A stretch of 6,702 nucleotides of DNA from Timaviella sp038204505 (GTDB lineage: Bacteria; Cyanobacteriota; Cyanobacteriia; Elainellales; Elainellaceae). The stretch spans positions 1 to 6,702 of the forward strand of contig JBBRCV010000279.1 of the NCBI GenBank assembly GCA_038204505.1, in the 5' to 3' direction. Of the stretch, positions 1 to 6,702 are shown piece after piece; within the stretch, counting starts at the first letter, position 1, and every line of letters starts with the position of its first letter. The position numbers were made by a program, and so were the translations under genes. The notes under the pieces were generated by a model, which did no database searches, had not been told where the DNA came from, and saw nothing but the letters and a program-made list of their open reading frames with translations.

Positions 1-2
1 GA

Positions 3-80
3 AATCGTGTGCCTGATTTTGATGATCAACTGATGTTAATCGCAGCAGGATTATGGAACTTGTATTTAGAGGTAGCGTAA
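3..80 (+). pseudogene. C-terminal end of a probable transposase (partial)
   Basis: One frame is open from the left edge and ends with TAA at 78-80, giving 25 residues that contain DDQLMLIAAGLWNLYLEVA. The pattern of an acidic stretch followed by an (A)GLWNLYL helix resembles the C-terminal helix of DDE-type transposases, where a similar 'GLHNL' helix closes the protein. This is pattern recognition from a short tail, not a domain assignment, and the IS family cannot be named. Its position directly before an MFP gene lacking its first half supports an insertion event. No inverted terminal repeat can be shown because the other end of the element lies outside the window. The alternative is the tail of some unrelated gene. 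Whether the rest of the frame is intact cannot be seen. Confidence 0.4.
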
Positions 81-139
81 GTAGAACAAGAAGCCGGAAA
101 CCCTGTCCTCAAGCCAGTTTTATTACCCAACAAGTCTAA

Positions 140-922
140 TACGCTACAACGCTCAAAGTACAAATTGATGCTGTGAGGCAAGCCCGTGATCAGGTCAAAG
201 CGGCTGGAGCAGCAGTTGAGCAGGCAGATGCCAATATTGGCAAGGCTCAAGCTGATGCAGCAGCGGCTAAAGTCAGCCTCAATTTCAAACAGGTGATTGC
301 TCCCATTGCCGGGTCAGTGGGAGATATTACGCTCAAGTCAGGTGACTATGTGACCAGCGGGCAATTGCTGACGACAATCAACCAAAATGAGGCGTTTGAT
401 CTGCAAATTCCCATTCCTATCAGCCGTTCCAACGCGTTGCGAACAGGGTTAGCGGTGCAATTGCTCGATCCCAACTCAGGACAACCGATCAGTTCAGGAA
501 GAATTTATTTCGTTGCTTCTAAAGCCGATCCCACGGCTCAGTCTATTCTGGCACGAGCACGGTTCTCTAATAACGGTGGCTCCTTAAGGGACGCTCAATA
601 TGTGAAGGCAAGAGTGATTTGGAATACAAAACCGGGAGTTCTGGTTCCGACCACGGCGGTCACAACGATCGGTGGACAAAATTTTGTATTCACGGCTGAA
701 GACAAAACAGACAATGGCAAGACCCAAACGATCGCGCACCAGATACCTGTAACGCTCGGGGCCATTCAGGGGCAAGACTATCAGGTTGTGAAAGGACTAA
801 AACCGGGCGATCGCGTGATTGTATCCGGCATTCTCAGATTGCGCGAAGGGTCTCCCGTTGCGCCCCAAGTTAACAATGCCGCTCGTTCAACGTCCGAGAC
901 CACTGCTAATTCGCCCCCATAA
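140..922 (+). pseudogene. RND efflux membrane fusion protein (AcrA/MexA type), 5'-truncated
   Basis: This is the 3' half of a periplasmic adaptor that links an RND pump to an outer-membrane channel. The frame is open from 140, after a TAA at 137-139. The first possible start is GTG 173, which has no visible Shine-Dalgarno and would give 249 residues. Counted from that GTG, residues 1-36 are the Ala/Gln-rich second helix of the coiled-coil hairpin. Residues 37-70 are the second lipoyl half-motif (VIAPIAGSVGDITLKSGDYV). Residues 74-165 are the beta-barrel and 166-225 the membrane-proximal domain, including GLKPGDRVIVSG. The last 25 residues are a loose Ser/Thr/Asn tail. Complete family members have about 380-480 residues. 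The signal peptide or lipobox, first lipoyl half and first helix are all missing, so a working adaptor is unlikely. The stop lies 13 bases before the transporter start, the usual MFP-RND operon order. Family assignment is firm; calling it a pseudogene is inference and assumes no assembly error. Confidence 0.75.
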
Positions 923-924
923 CC

Positions 925-929
925 AGGAG
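925..929 (+). promoter_or_regulatory. Ribosome binding site of the RND transporter
   Basis: AGGAG lies six bases before GTG 936. It decides the start: the frame stays open upstream to a TTG at 819, but that extension overlaps the MFP coding sequence and has no such site. Family members also begin a few residues before the conserved FIKRP motif, as this start does. Confidence 0.8.
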
Positions 930-935
930 TCATGC

Positions 936-3900
936 GTGATCTTTTCCATTGCGGATACGTTTATTAAGCGACCTGTTTTAACGACGGTTTGCACGATTGT
1001 GATTCTGCTGTTGGGGGCGGTCAGTATTCCGCTGTTACCGATCGAATACGTTCCTCAAATCGCGCCCATTCAAGTGCAAGTCAGTGCCAGTTATGTGGGG
1101 GCTGATCCAGAAACGATCGAAACAACCGTCACCACGCCCATTGAGCGGAAGTTGAACGGCACCCGCGATATGCAGTATTTCAGTTCGTCGAGTGTGGCAG
1201 GTACAAGCAGCATCTCGGCATTTTTTGGGGTAAATACCAACCCAAACGAAGATCAGGTGAATATCCAGAACAACCTGCAACAGGCGATACCGCTGCTGCC
1301 TGCATCCGTTCAACAGCAGGGAGTCACAGTCAAGACGGCTTCTCCCAGTCTGCTGGTTGTATATGGATTTTACTCTCCTAATGATGAGTATGATGCCAAC
1401 TTTATTAGTAACTTTGTAGATTTGTCGATTACGGATGAAGTGGCTCGGATTCCAGGTGTGGGTCAGGTCAACGTATTTGGGCAGTTGCAATACGCGATGC
1501 GATTCTGGTTAAATCCCGATGCGCTGGCGAGTCGCGGCGTGACGATCAACGATGTGGTGAGTGCGGTTAAATCGCAAAATCTAGTAGTGGGTGGTGGCGC
1601 GATCGGGGCAGAACCTGCTCCTCAAGGGCAGCGCTACCAAATTCCGCTCAAGCTCCAGGGGCAATTTGAGTCCGTTGATGATGCCGAAAACATTGTGATT
1701 AAGGTGGGTAAGGATGGAACGCAGACAAAGTTAAGGGATGTAGGTCGGGCAGAACTGGGCGCACAGACTTACAGTGTTTCTGCCAAAATCAACGGTAAAC
1801 CAGGGGTCGCATTAGGAGTTTACCAACTTCCAGGTAGCAATGCGCTGGATGTGGCAAAGCAGGTGGCTGAGAAGATGGAGGATCTGAAGCAGAGCTTTCC
1901 ACCTGGAGTCACGACCCGGTTGGTTTATGACACGGTGAGTTTTATTGAAGAGTCCAACAAAGAAGTGATTATCACTTTGGTTGAGGCGATCGTCCTGGTG
2001 GTCTTAGTGATCTTCGTCTTTCTTCAGGACTGGCGTGCCACGATTATTCCCACCATTGCGATTCCCGTCTCATTGGTGGGCGCAATGATTTTTGCCAAAT
2101 TACTGGGCTTTTCCATCAATAGCCTGACCATGTTTGGTCTAGTGCTAGCAACGGGTTTGGTCGTAGACGATGCAATTCTGGTGGTGGAAGCGATCGCGGC
2201 AAAAATGCAGAATGAGGGCATGACCGCCCGCCAAGCTAGCTATGCTGCAATGAACGACCTCACGGGAGCTGTAGTTGCGACCTCACTGGTGTTGATGGCG
2301 GTGTTTGTCCCCGTCGCTTTCTTCCCTGGGGCAACGGGACTGCTTTACCGTCAATTTGCGCTGATTATTGCCTTCTCGATCGCCGTTTCCACTTTCAATG
2401 CGCTCAGTTTTACTCCTAGTATTGCGGCGATTTTGCTGCGTCCTCCACAGGAAGTACGCGGTCCTCTGGGCTGGTTCTTTAACAAATTCAATCGGGGCTT
2501 TGCCTGGGTGCTTGATCATTACAAAGCTAGTGTCAGTCGGCTGATTGGGTTGCGCTATTTAGTGATTGTGCTGTTTGTTATTGGACTTGTTGCTACTGTC
2601 CTTGTGTTCAAAGCAGTGCCATCTGGCTTTGTTCCGGCTGAAGATCAAGGCTCTATGTTGGGCTTTGTGCAGGGTCCGAATAACGCCTCGTTGCAATACA
2701 CACGAGACATTCTCGACCAGGTACATACGTCTTTGGCAAAGGTTGAAGAGATCGAGTCTACCGCCGAAATTAGCGGTTCTGGCTTTAATGGCAATGCGGC
2801 AAATCAAGGCATCTTCTTTGCTCACTTTAAACCGTGGAGCGATCGCCCCAAAGCAACTCAGGCAGTCAGTGCCATTTTGAAAACGCTTAATGGTGAACTG
2901 GCAACCAAAATTACCGGGGCGACTGCCATAGGATCTAGCCCACCCCCTATCCCAGGCTTTAGCCCTTTGGGTGGTTTCAATATGCAGTTAGAAGACACGA
3001 CTAACGGGCGCTTGAGCTTCCAGGAGTTTGCCGGAAACGCCCAGGATATTCTGCAAAAAGCCAACAAAAGCGGCATCTTCTCACCACCGGGCGCATTCAC
3101 CCAGTTTTCTGCCAATACACCTCAGTATGAAATTGATATTAACCGGGATCAGCTCAGTGCGCTGAATGTCGATTTCAGTGATGCGTTGACCACGATCGGT
3201 ACTAGCATTGGCTCATCTTACGTAACTCAGTTTGTCCTTGGACCCCGCTACTACCAGGTGTATGTGCAGTTGGATGGAAAATATCGCAACAAGCCAGAGG
3301 ATCTGAAGCAAATTTATGTGCGATCGACGAACAACACCATGATTTCATTGGATCAGTTGGTCACCATTAAACCCTACACCGGACCCGCTATTATCTCTCA
3401 CTTTAATGGTTACCGTTCCATCTTACTTCAGGGCGCTCAAGCCGCTGGATATAGCAGCGGACAGGCGATCGACACCATCAATAGTGCATTCAAAGAAACC
3501 GCGTTACCTGGTATCAAATTCGATTGGGCAGATTTAACCCGCCAAGAAGTCGCCGCTGGCAGCCTGGGGCCGCTAATCTTCCTGTTTGGCATCATCATGG
3601 TATTCCTGGTGCTGTCCGCGCAGTACGAAAGCTATGTTGACCCGATCATCATTCTGCTGACGGTGCCGCTAGCAATTTTAGGTGCACTGGGTGCGATCGC
3701 GCTACGACGGCTGGTTGATCCAACGCTGGCAAATGATGTGTACTGCAACATTGCCCTGGTGATGCTGATTGGGCTTGCCAGTAAAAACGCCATTTTAATT
3801 GTGGAATTTGCTAACCAGGCGCATGAACGAGGTCAGACGATCGTTAAAGCGGCTCTGACGGCGGCTGAAGAACGCTTTCGACCCATTCTGATGACCGCCT

Positions 3901-4187
3901 TTGCCGCACTGGTTGGCTTCTTTCCGCTCGTAACTGCCTCTGGAGCGGGTGCCAATGCTCGTCACTCACTGGGAACAGCGGTTTTCGGTGGTTTGCTCGT
4001 CGCCACATTTTTGAGCTTGCTGGTCGTGCCTGTGCTGTATGTGGTGATCAAAAGTTTGGAATCTCACTTTCTCAATGACAAAACTGATCCCCCCTCTCCA
4101 CCCCCTGCTCCAGAAGCCGCACCTGACGTAAATCAGCCAGCAACGCCAGAAGCCAGCCGCAACTTCCAGAACGATGGCGCTGGTTAA
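936..4187 (+). CDS. RND multidrug efflux transporter, HAE1/AcrB family inner-membrane pump
   Basis: This is a proton-driven inner-membrane pump of the hydrophobe/amphiphile efflux (AcrB/MexB) family, which works as a trimer with an MFP and a TolC-type channel. The product has 1083 residues; AcrB has 1049. The N-terminus, with FIKRPVLTTV and the first membrane helix (about 12-31), is typical. A large periplasmic loop spans 32-340, and helices 2-6 lie between about 344 and 500. Helix 7 is at about 540-560, the second periplasmic loop at 561-875, and helices 8-12 between about 876 and 1040. The proton-relay residues are present: Asp411-Asp412 in GLVVDDAIL (helix 4) and Lys950 in GLASKNAIL (helix 10). 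SGSGFNGNAANQG (613-625) matches the substrate-channel switch loop of AcrB. Residues after about 1045 form a Pro/Ala-rich cytoplasmic tail. There is no frameshift, so the gene looks functional although its MFP partner is truncated. Substrate cannot be told from sequence. Confidence 0.95.
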   Translation: MIFSIADTFIKRPVLTTVCTIVILLLGAVSIPLLPIEYVPQIAPIQVQVSASYVGADPETIETTVTTPIERKLNGTRDMQYFSSSSVAGTSSISAFFGVNTNPNEDQVNIQNNLQQAIPLLPASVQQQGVTVKTASPSLLVVYGFYSPNDEYDANFISNFVDLSITDEVARIPGVGQVNVFGQLQYAMRFWLNPDALASRGVTINDVVSAVKSQNLVVGGGAIGAEPAPQGQRYQIPLKLQGQFESVDDAENIVIKVGKDGTQTKLRDVGRAELGAQTYSVSAKINGKPGVALGVYQLPGSNALDVAKQVAEKMEDLKQSFPPGVTTRLVYDTVSFIEESNKEVIITLVEAIVLVVLVIFVFLQDWRATIIPTIAIPVSLVGAMIFAKLLGFSINSLTMFGLVLATGLVVDDAILVVEAIAAKMQNEGMTARQASYAAMNDLTGAVVATSLVLMAVFVPVAFFPGATGLLYRQFALIIAFSIAVSTFNALSFTPSIAAILLRPPQEVRGPLGWFFNKFNRGFAWVLDHYKASVSRLIGLRYLVIVLFVIGLVATVLVFKAVPSGFVPAEDQGSMLGFVQGPNNASLQYTRDILDQVHTSLAKVEEIESTAEISGSGFNGNAANQGIFFAHFKPWSDRPKATQAVSAILKTLNGELATKITGATAIGSSPPPIPGFSPLGGFNMQLEDTTNGRLSFQEFAGNAQDILQKANKSGIFSPPGAFTQFSANTPQYEIDINRDQLSALNVDFSDALTTIGTSIGSSYVTQFVLGPRYYQVYVQLDGKYRNKPEDLKQIYVRSTNNTMISLDQLVTIKPYTGPAIISHFNGYRSILLQGAQAAGYSSGQAIDTINSAFKETALPGIKFDWADLTRQEVAAGSLGPLIFLFGIIMVFLVLSAQYESYVDPIIILLTVPLAILGALGAIALRRLVDPTLANDVYCNIALVMLIGLASKNAILIVEFANQAHERGQTIVKAALTAAEERFRPILMTAFAALVGFFPLVTASGAGANARHSLGTAVFGGLLVATFLSLLVVPVLYVVIKSLESHFLNDKTDPPSPPPAPEAAPDVNQPATPEASRNFQNDGAG

Positions 4188-4345
4188 ACAGAACCCTCTG
4201 TTGGCTGAAACATCGGTCAGAATGTTACAGAATTTTTCATGTAGTGGAATATTCAGTAGAACACTGAAATACTGGGGATGAAGGACAAGAGTTTGAACCG
4301 CTTGATTGCCAAATTTCCCAGCATTCTCTAAACGGCAGGTATGCG
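4188..4345. other. Intergenic gap with two short inverted repeats
   Basis: The gap between the transporter stop and the next gene holds two small perfect inverted repeats. AACAGA/TCTGTT (4187-4192 and 4197-4202, 4-base loop) starts at the last base of the transporter stop codon. TTCAGT/ACTGAA (4252-4257 and 4263-4268, 5-base loop) lies further on. Both stems have only six pairs, are AT-rich and lack a following T-run, so neither is a convincing intrinsic terminator. I could not place a promoter for the downstream gene with confidence. Confidence 0.35.
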
Positions 4346-4663
4346 ATGAATAAACGACGGATTCTCTTTTCGGGTTTGATCACGTCTGCTGTTGGCGTTG
4401 GTTTAGGTTTGGTGATGCTTCAGCTTGCCCCAACGCCCTATGCAAGCAGTATGTACGGTAACCTGAAGCGCGATTATTTGATTATTGGTGGCATTGCGGG
4501 TTTGTTGTTGGGGTCGAGTCAAGAGACGATTCGCCAACTGAAGCGGCAATGTGATCAGGACGAAGCGATCGCCAATCAATGCGACAAGACAAGTTTAATT
4601 GTCCCACAATCTGAGTCTGGCAATGGTAATGGTAGTGCTAATATCCATCACACTATTCTTTGA
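4346..4663 (+). CDS. Small two-helix membrane protein of unknown function
   Basis: I cannot assign this 105-residue product to a named family. It opens with a positively charged MNKRR and a hydrophobic, Gly-rich helix (about 7-28, with AVGVGLGLVML). A short polar loop follows, with two Tyr and basic residues (32-43), then a second hydrophobic segment (about 44-57, IIGGIAGLLLG). The rest is a charged stretch (58-75) and a Ser/Asn/Gly-rich, probably disordered tail (88-100). The basic N-terminus suggests it stays in the cytoplasm and that both termini face inward. The start is supported by GGCAGG six bases upstream; an ATG at 4341 is out of frame and stops after two codons. The gene carries one HIP1 octamer, so its base composition fits the host. 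It is separated by 158 bases from the RND gene, so co-transcription is possible but not shown. Confidence 0.7.
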   Translation: MNKRRILFSGLITSAVGVGLGLVMLQLAPTPYASSMYGNLKRDYLIIGGIAGLLLGSSQETIRQLKRQCDQDEAIANQCDKTSLIVPQSESGNGNGSANIHHTIL

Positions 4664-4845
4664 TGCATGGGATGGGTTGAGTGATTCTCTTCGCCGTTTC
4701 AATGAGTAGATTAAGGCGTTGCTGAGGTGAGCGTTTGATGAATCAGCGGTGCCATGACATCAATGTTCTTCATCACCTCATCAGAGAGAGAGAATCGTTG
4801 TTTCAAGTAATGGGGATCGTGATAACTCAGGCTGCCACTTAATCT
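4653..4845 (-). pseudogene. Decayed minus-strand coding sequence after the Uma2-like fragment
   Basis: Past the TGA of the Uma2-like frame, the same minus-strand frame is open for 44 codons (4845-4714, then TAA). It reads like protein, for example LSYHDPHYLKQRF and DEVMKNIDVMAPLI. Near 4710-4740 a neighbouring frame takes over with QQRLNLLIETAKRI and runs to TAG at 4655-4653. That pattern suggests one nonsense mutation and one frameshift in a former gene. I do not recognise the protein, and these residues do not clearly match the rest of a Uma2 protein, so this could be a separate remnant. It ends against the 3' end of the plus-strand small membrane protein gene. Chance open frames cannot be excluded. 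Confidence 0.3.
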
Positions 4846-5004
4846 TCAGTTCTCCTTGACTTCTAGATTTCCTGGGTCATAAATCAATCGAGAAGACCGA
4901 TGATCGCCCAGATCTTTCAGCAGCCTTTGGTAAGTCTCCCAAGCTATGCCTCTCATCACGATATGTTGGGTTTGCTGTCCTGCTGAGAGTACAGTAATCG
5001 TCAT
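4846..5004 (-). pseudogene. Uma2/DUF820 family protein, N-terminal fragment
   Basis: A minus-strand frame starts with ATG at 5004-5002 and stops at TGA 4848-4846, giving 52 residues. Residues 15-47 (IVMRGIAWETYQRLLKDLGD, then HRSSRLIYDPGNLE) match the start of Uma2 (DUF820) proteins, where a conserved '(G)(I/V)SW.T(Y/F)..LL..LG..R..RL.YD.G.LEI' pattern opens the domain. These proteins belong to the PD-(D/E)XK nuclease-like superfamily, are very abundant in cyanobacteria and usually have about 180-200 residues. Here everything after the first strand is missing, including the later part where the conserved acidic and basic nuclease-like residues lie, so no activity is expected. Its ATG overlaps the uvrC stop codon (ATGA), which implies coupled translation. 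Family assignment is from memory of the pattern and is fairly confident. Confidence 0.65.
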
Positions 5005-6702
5005 GTTTTGTTCTCCTCCGGCTCAGTCATCTGGGGATGAAAATAATCATAAATTTGTTGCGCCATCTTTGCCCCAATTCCCTGCACTTCAGCAATTTGT
5101 TTAACCGAGGCTTCTCGCAGATAATCAATAGACCGGAAATGAGCGAGAAGTTGCTTCTGGCGATGATGACCTAACCCCGGAATTTCCTCAAGGCGCGATC
5201 GCTTCATGCGATCGCTACGCTGCTGCCGATGGAAGCTGACCGCAAATCGATGCGCCTCATCTCGGAGTCGCCGTAACAACTGCACTCCTGACTGTTCTGC
5301 CTCTGTTTTCAACGGTATCGATTCACCAGGTAGAAAAATCTCTTCCCGCTGTTTCGCTAAACTAACGACTCGGATATCTTCCATCAAATTCATTTCGCGC
5401 AGGACTTCCACCACTGCCGACAACTGACCTTTACCACCATCAATCATCACTAAATCAGGAAAATCAGGATTGCCCAAACGCTTCAAAGTTGGGTCTTTGG
5501 CATACCGTCGAAAGCGCCGACCAATCACCTCTGCCATGCTAGCAAAGTCATCAGAATGTCCCGATCGCACCGTTGGATCTTTAATTTTGTAATGACGATA
5601 GTGCTGCTTTGCGGGAATGCCATCCACAAACACCACCTGCGAAGCTACTGCATCCGATCCTTGAATGTGGGAGATGTCGTAGCCCTCAATCCGGTGCGGC
5701 AAATCGGGCATATCGAGCACTTCTGCCAAATCTAGTAGGGCTTGATTGTTGCGATCGGCAAATCGCTGAGTGCGGGCTAACTCAAACCCTGCATTGCGCT
5801 CCACCATGTCGATCAAGTCTGCCTTGCTCTGGCGCTGAGGCATGTAAATATTGACCTTACGCCCTTTGCGCTCCGACAAAAACTCTGTCAGAATTTCTGT
5901 CTCAGGCAACTCATGTTGCACCATAATCTCTAACGGAATTTCTACCCCTTCGACTGACTGATAATGCTCTTCTAACACTCGCTGCAAAATTGCGCCCGGT
6001 GTGCCCGACTGTGCATCAGCCACAAAGCCTAATCGCCCCACTAACTTGCCTGCGCGAATCTGGAAGAGTTGGATGCAGGCGTGATGCTCGTCTGCCATGA
6101 GAGCGATCGCATCCCGCGACACTGTATCATCGGGCAACGCCACTTTCTGATCAGCTCCTAGCGATTGAATGCCCCGAATTTGGTCACGCAATCTTGCCGC
6201 CAATTCAAAGTTCAACTCCTCCGAGGCTTTCTCCATCTGCACCATCAAAATATCTTCCAGTTCCGTCGTCCGTCCCTGAAAAATCATCGCAATGCGCGCG
6301 ATAATTTTGCGATAGTCTTCGGGCGTAATCAGCTTTTGACAAACGCCAGGACAGCGCCCAATATCATAGTTCAGACAAGGACGATCTTTGAACAATGGCT
6401 GCGGACGTTGGCGTAACGGAAAAATCCGCCGCACTAAATGTAAAGTACTACGCAACGTATGAACATCCACATAGGGACCATAGTAGCGATCGCGCTGTTT
6501 CCCTGCCTTTCGTTTGCGCGTGATAAAAATTCGCGGATATTCCTCTGACCAGGTAATACAGAGGTAAGGATACTTTTTGTCGTCCTTCAACAGCACATTA
6601 AAGTGAGGCTGATGCTGCTTAATCAGGTTAGCTTCCAGCGCCAAAGCCTCAGCTTCGGTATCAGTCACAATGAACTCAATATCGACCACCTGCATCACCA
6701 TT
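5001..6702 (-). CDS. uvrC: UvrABC system protein C, excinuclease subunit (5' end outside window)
   Basis: UvrC makes both incisions around a DNA lesion after UvrA/UvrB recognition in nucleotide excision repair. The window holds 566 residues; about 60 at the N-terminus, with the GIY and YIG motifs, lie beyond the right edge. The first Met seen is internal. Residues 1-36 end the GIY-YIG nuclease (3' incision) and keep the metal-binding Glu23 and Asn35, spaced as Glu76/Asn88 in Thermotoga UvrC. A cysteine-containing segment follows (PCLNYDIGRCPGVC, 108-121). The UVR domain that binds UvrB is at about 147-182. The RNase H-like domain (5' incision) keeps Asp342 in YDISH, Asp385 in SDDF, Asp421 in MIDGGKGQ and His484 in RDEAHRF, matching E. 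coli Asp399, Asp438, Asp466 and His538. Two helix-hairpin-helix motifs close the protein (507-522 and 539-554). All visible catalytic residues are present, so it should be active. It shares an ATGA overlap with the Uma2-like frame. Confidence 0.97.
   Translation of the reverse strand, partial: MVMQVVDIEFIVTDTEAEALALEANLIKQHQPHFNVLLKDDKKYPYLCITWSEEYPRIFITRKRKAGKQRDRYYGPYVDVHTLRSTLHLVRRIFPLRQRPQPLFKDRPCLNYDIGRCPGVCQKLITPEDYRKIIARIAMIFQGRTTELEDILMVQMEKASEELNFELAARLRDQIRGIQSLGADQKVALPDDTVSRDAIALMADEHHACIQLFQIRAGKLVGRLGFVADAQSGTPGAILQRVLEEHYQSVEGVEIPLEIMVQHELPETEILTEFLSERKGRKVNIYMPQRQSKADLIDMVERNAGFELARTQRFADRNNQALLDLAEVLDMPDLPHRIEGYDISHIQGSDAVASQVVFVDGIPAKQHYRHYKIKDPTVRSGHSDDFASMAEVIGRRFRRYAKDPTLKRLGNPDFPDLVMIDGGKGQLSAVVEVLREMNLMEDIRVVSLAKQREEIFLPGESIPLKTEAEQSGVQLLRRLRDEAHRFAVSFHRQQRSDRMKRSRLEEIPGLGHHRQKQLLAHFRSIDYLREASVKQIAEVQGIGAKMAQQIYDYFHPQMTEPEENKT
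5013..5019 (-). promoter_or_regulatory. Ribosome binding site for the Uma2-like frame inside uvrC
   Basis: On the minus strand GGAGGAG ends eight bases before the ATG at 5004. It lies within the last uvrC codons (Pro-Glu-Glu) and is a near-perfect Shine-Dalgarno. Its strength indicates that the short downstream frame was once, or still is, translated. Confidence 0.6.
5195..5215. repeat. Paired HIP1 octamers
   Basis: Two GCGATCGC palindromes (5195-5202 and 5208-5215) are only five bases apart inside uvrC. Single copies occur at 807-814, 2190-2197, 2839-2846, 3693-3700, 4565-4572, 6103-6110 and 6486-6493. HIP1 is a highly over-represented octamer of many cyanobacterial genomes. Here all copies lie in coding sequence, including the MFP remnant, and none in the gaps. 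Confidence 0.9.

Noticed and set aside
819..935. Upstream extension of the transporter frame to a TTG start
   Set aside because: It overlaps the MFP coding sequence in another frame, lacks a ribosome site and has no counterpart in the family; GTG 936 has AGGAG at the right distance.
1035..3115. Several long open frames antisense to the transporter
   Set aside because: They mirror the coding bias of the transporter gene and lack similarity or ribosome sites.
4187..4202. Terminator after the RND gene
   Set aside because: The stem has only six AT-rich pairs and no T-run follows.
4278..4331. A 17-codon plus-strand frame (MKDKSLNRLIAKFPSIL)
   Set aside because: GGGG sits directly against the ATG with no proper spacing, and a frame this short is expected by chance.
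4646..4665. Hairpin CATCA/TGATG at the end of the small membrane protein gene
   Set aside because: Five pairs with a ten-base loop and no T-run are too weak for a terminator call.
4738..4842. A 34-codon plus-strand frame beginning MNQRCHDINVL
   Set aside because: It has no recognisable similarity, and the opposite strand in the same stretch looks more like protein.

Overview
The window is almost certainly from a cyanobacterium. It carries nine copies of the octamer GCGATCGC (HIP1), far more than base composition would give in 6.7 kb. The UvrC sequence, a Uma2/DUF820-type gene start and the RND efflux proteins also look cyanobacterial. A filamentous or Leptolyngbya-like lineage would fit, but the sequence does not settle the genus.

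Layout, left to right. Bases 3-80 (+) encode the last 25 residues of an open frame that resembles a transposase C-terminus. It abuts the 3' half of a periplasmic membrane fusion protein (MFP) gene of an RND efflux pump (about 140-922, +). That gene has lost its signal peptide, the first lipoyl half-motif and the first hairpin helix, and is probably a pseudogene. Thirteen bases further on, with a good ribosome binding site, starts an intact 1083-residue HAE1/AcrB-type RND transporter (936-4187, +) that keeps its proton-relay residues. A 158-base gap with two small inverted repeats leads to a 105-residue protein with two predicted membrane segments (4346-4663, +) of unknown function.

The right part is read from the minus strand. 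uvrC (nucleotide excision repair nuclease) runs in from the right edge and ends at 5001; its first roughly 60 codons lie outside the window. Its TGA overlaps the ATG of a second minus-strand frame (5004-4846), which encodes the first 52 residues of a Uma2/DUF820 family protein and then stops. Decayed coding sequence seems to continue to about 4653, so this gene is also a remnant.

The MFP and the transporter would form one operon for a tripartite efflux pump. No outer-membrane TolC-like channel is present, and the MFP is broken, so the pump probably needs an MFP encoded elsewhere or is no longer functional. uvrC and the Uma2 fragment form a translationally coupled minus-strand pair. I see no new biological system here; the main interest is gene decay around two otherwise ordinary loci.
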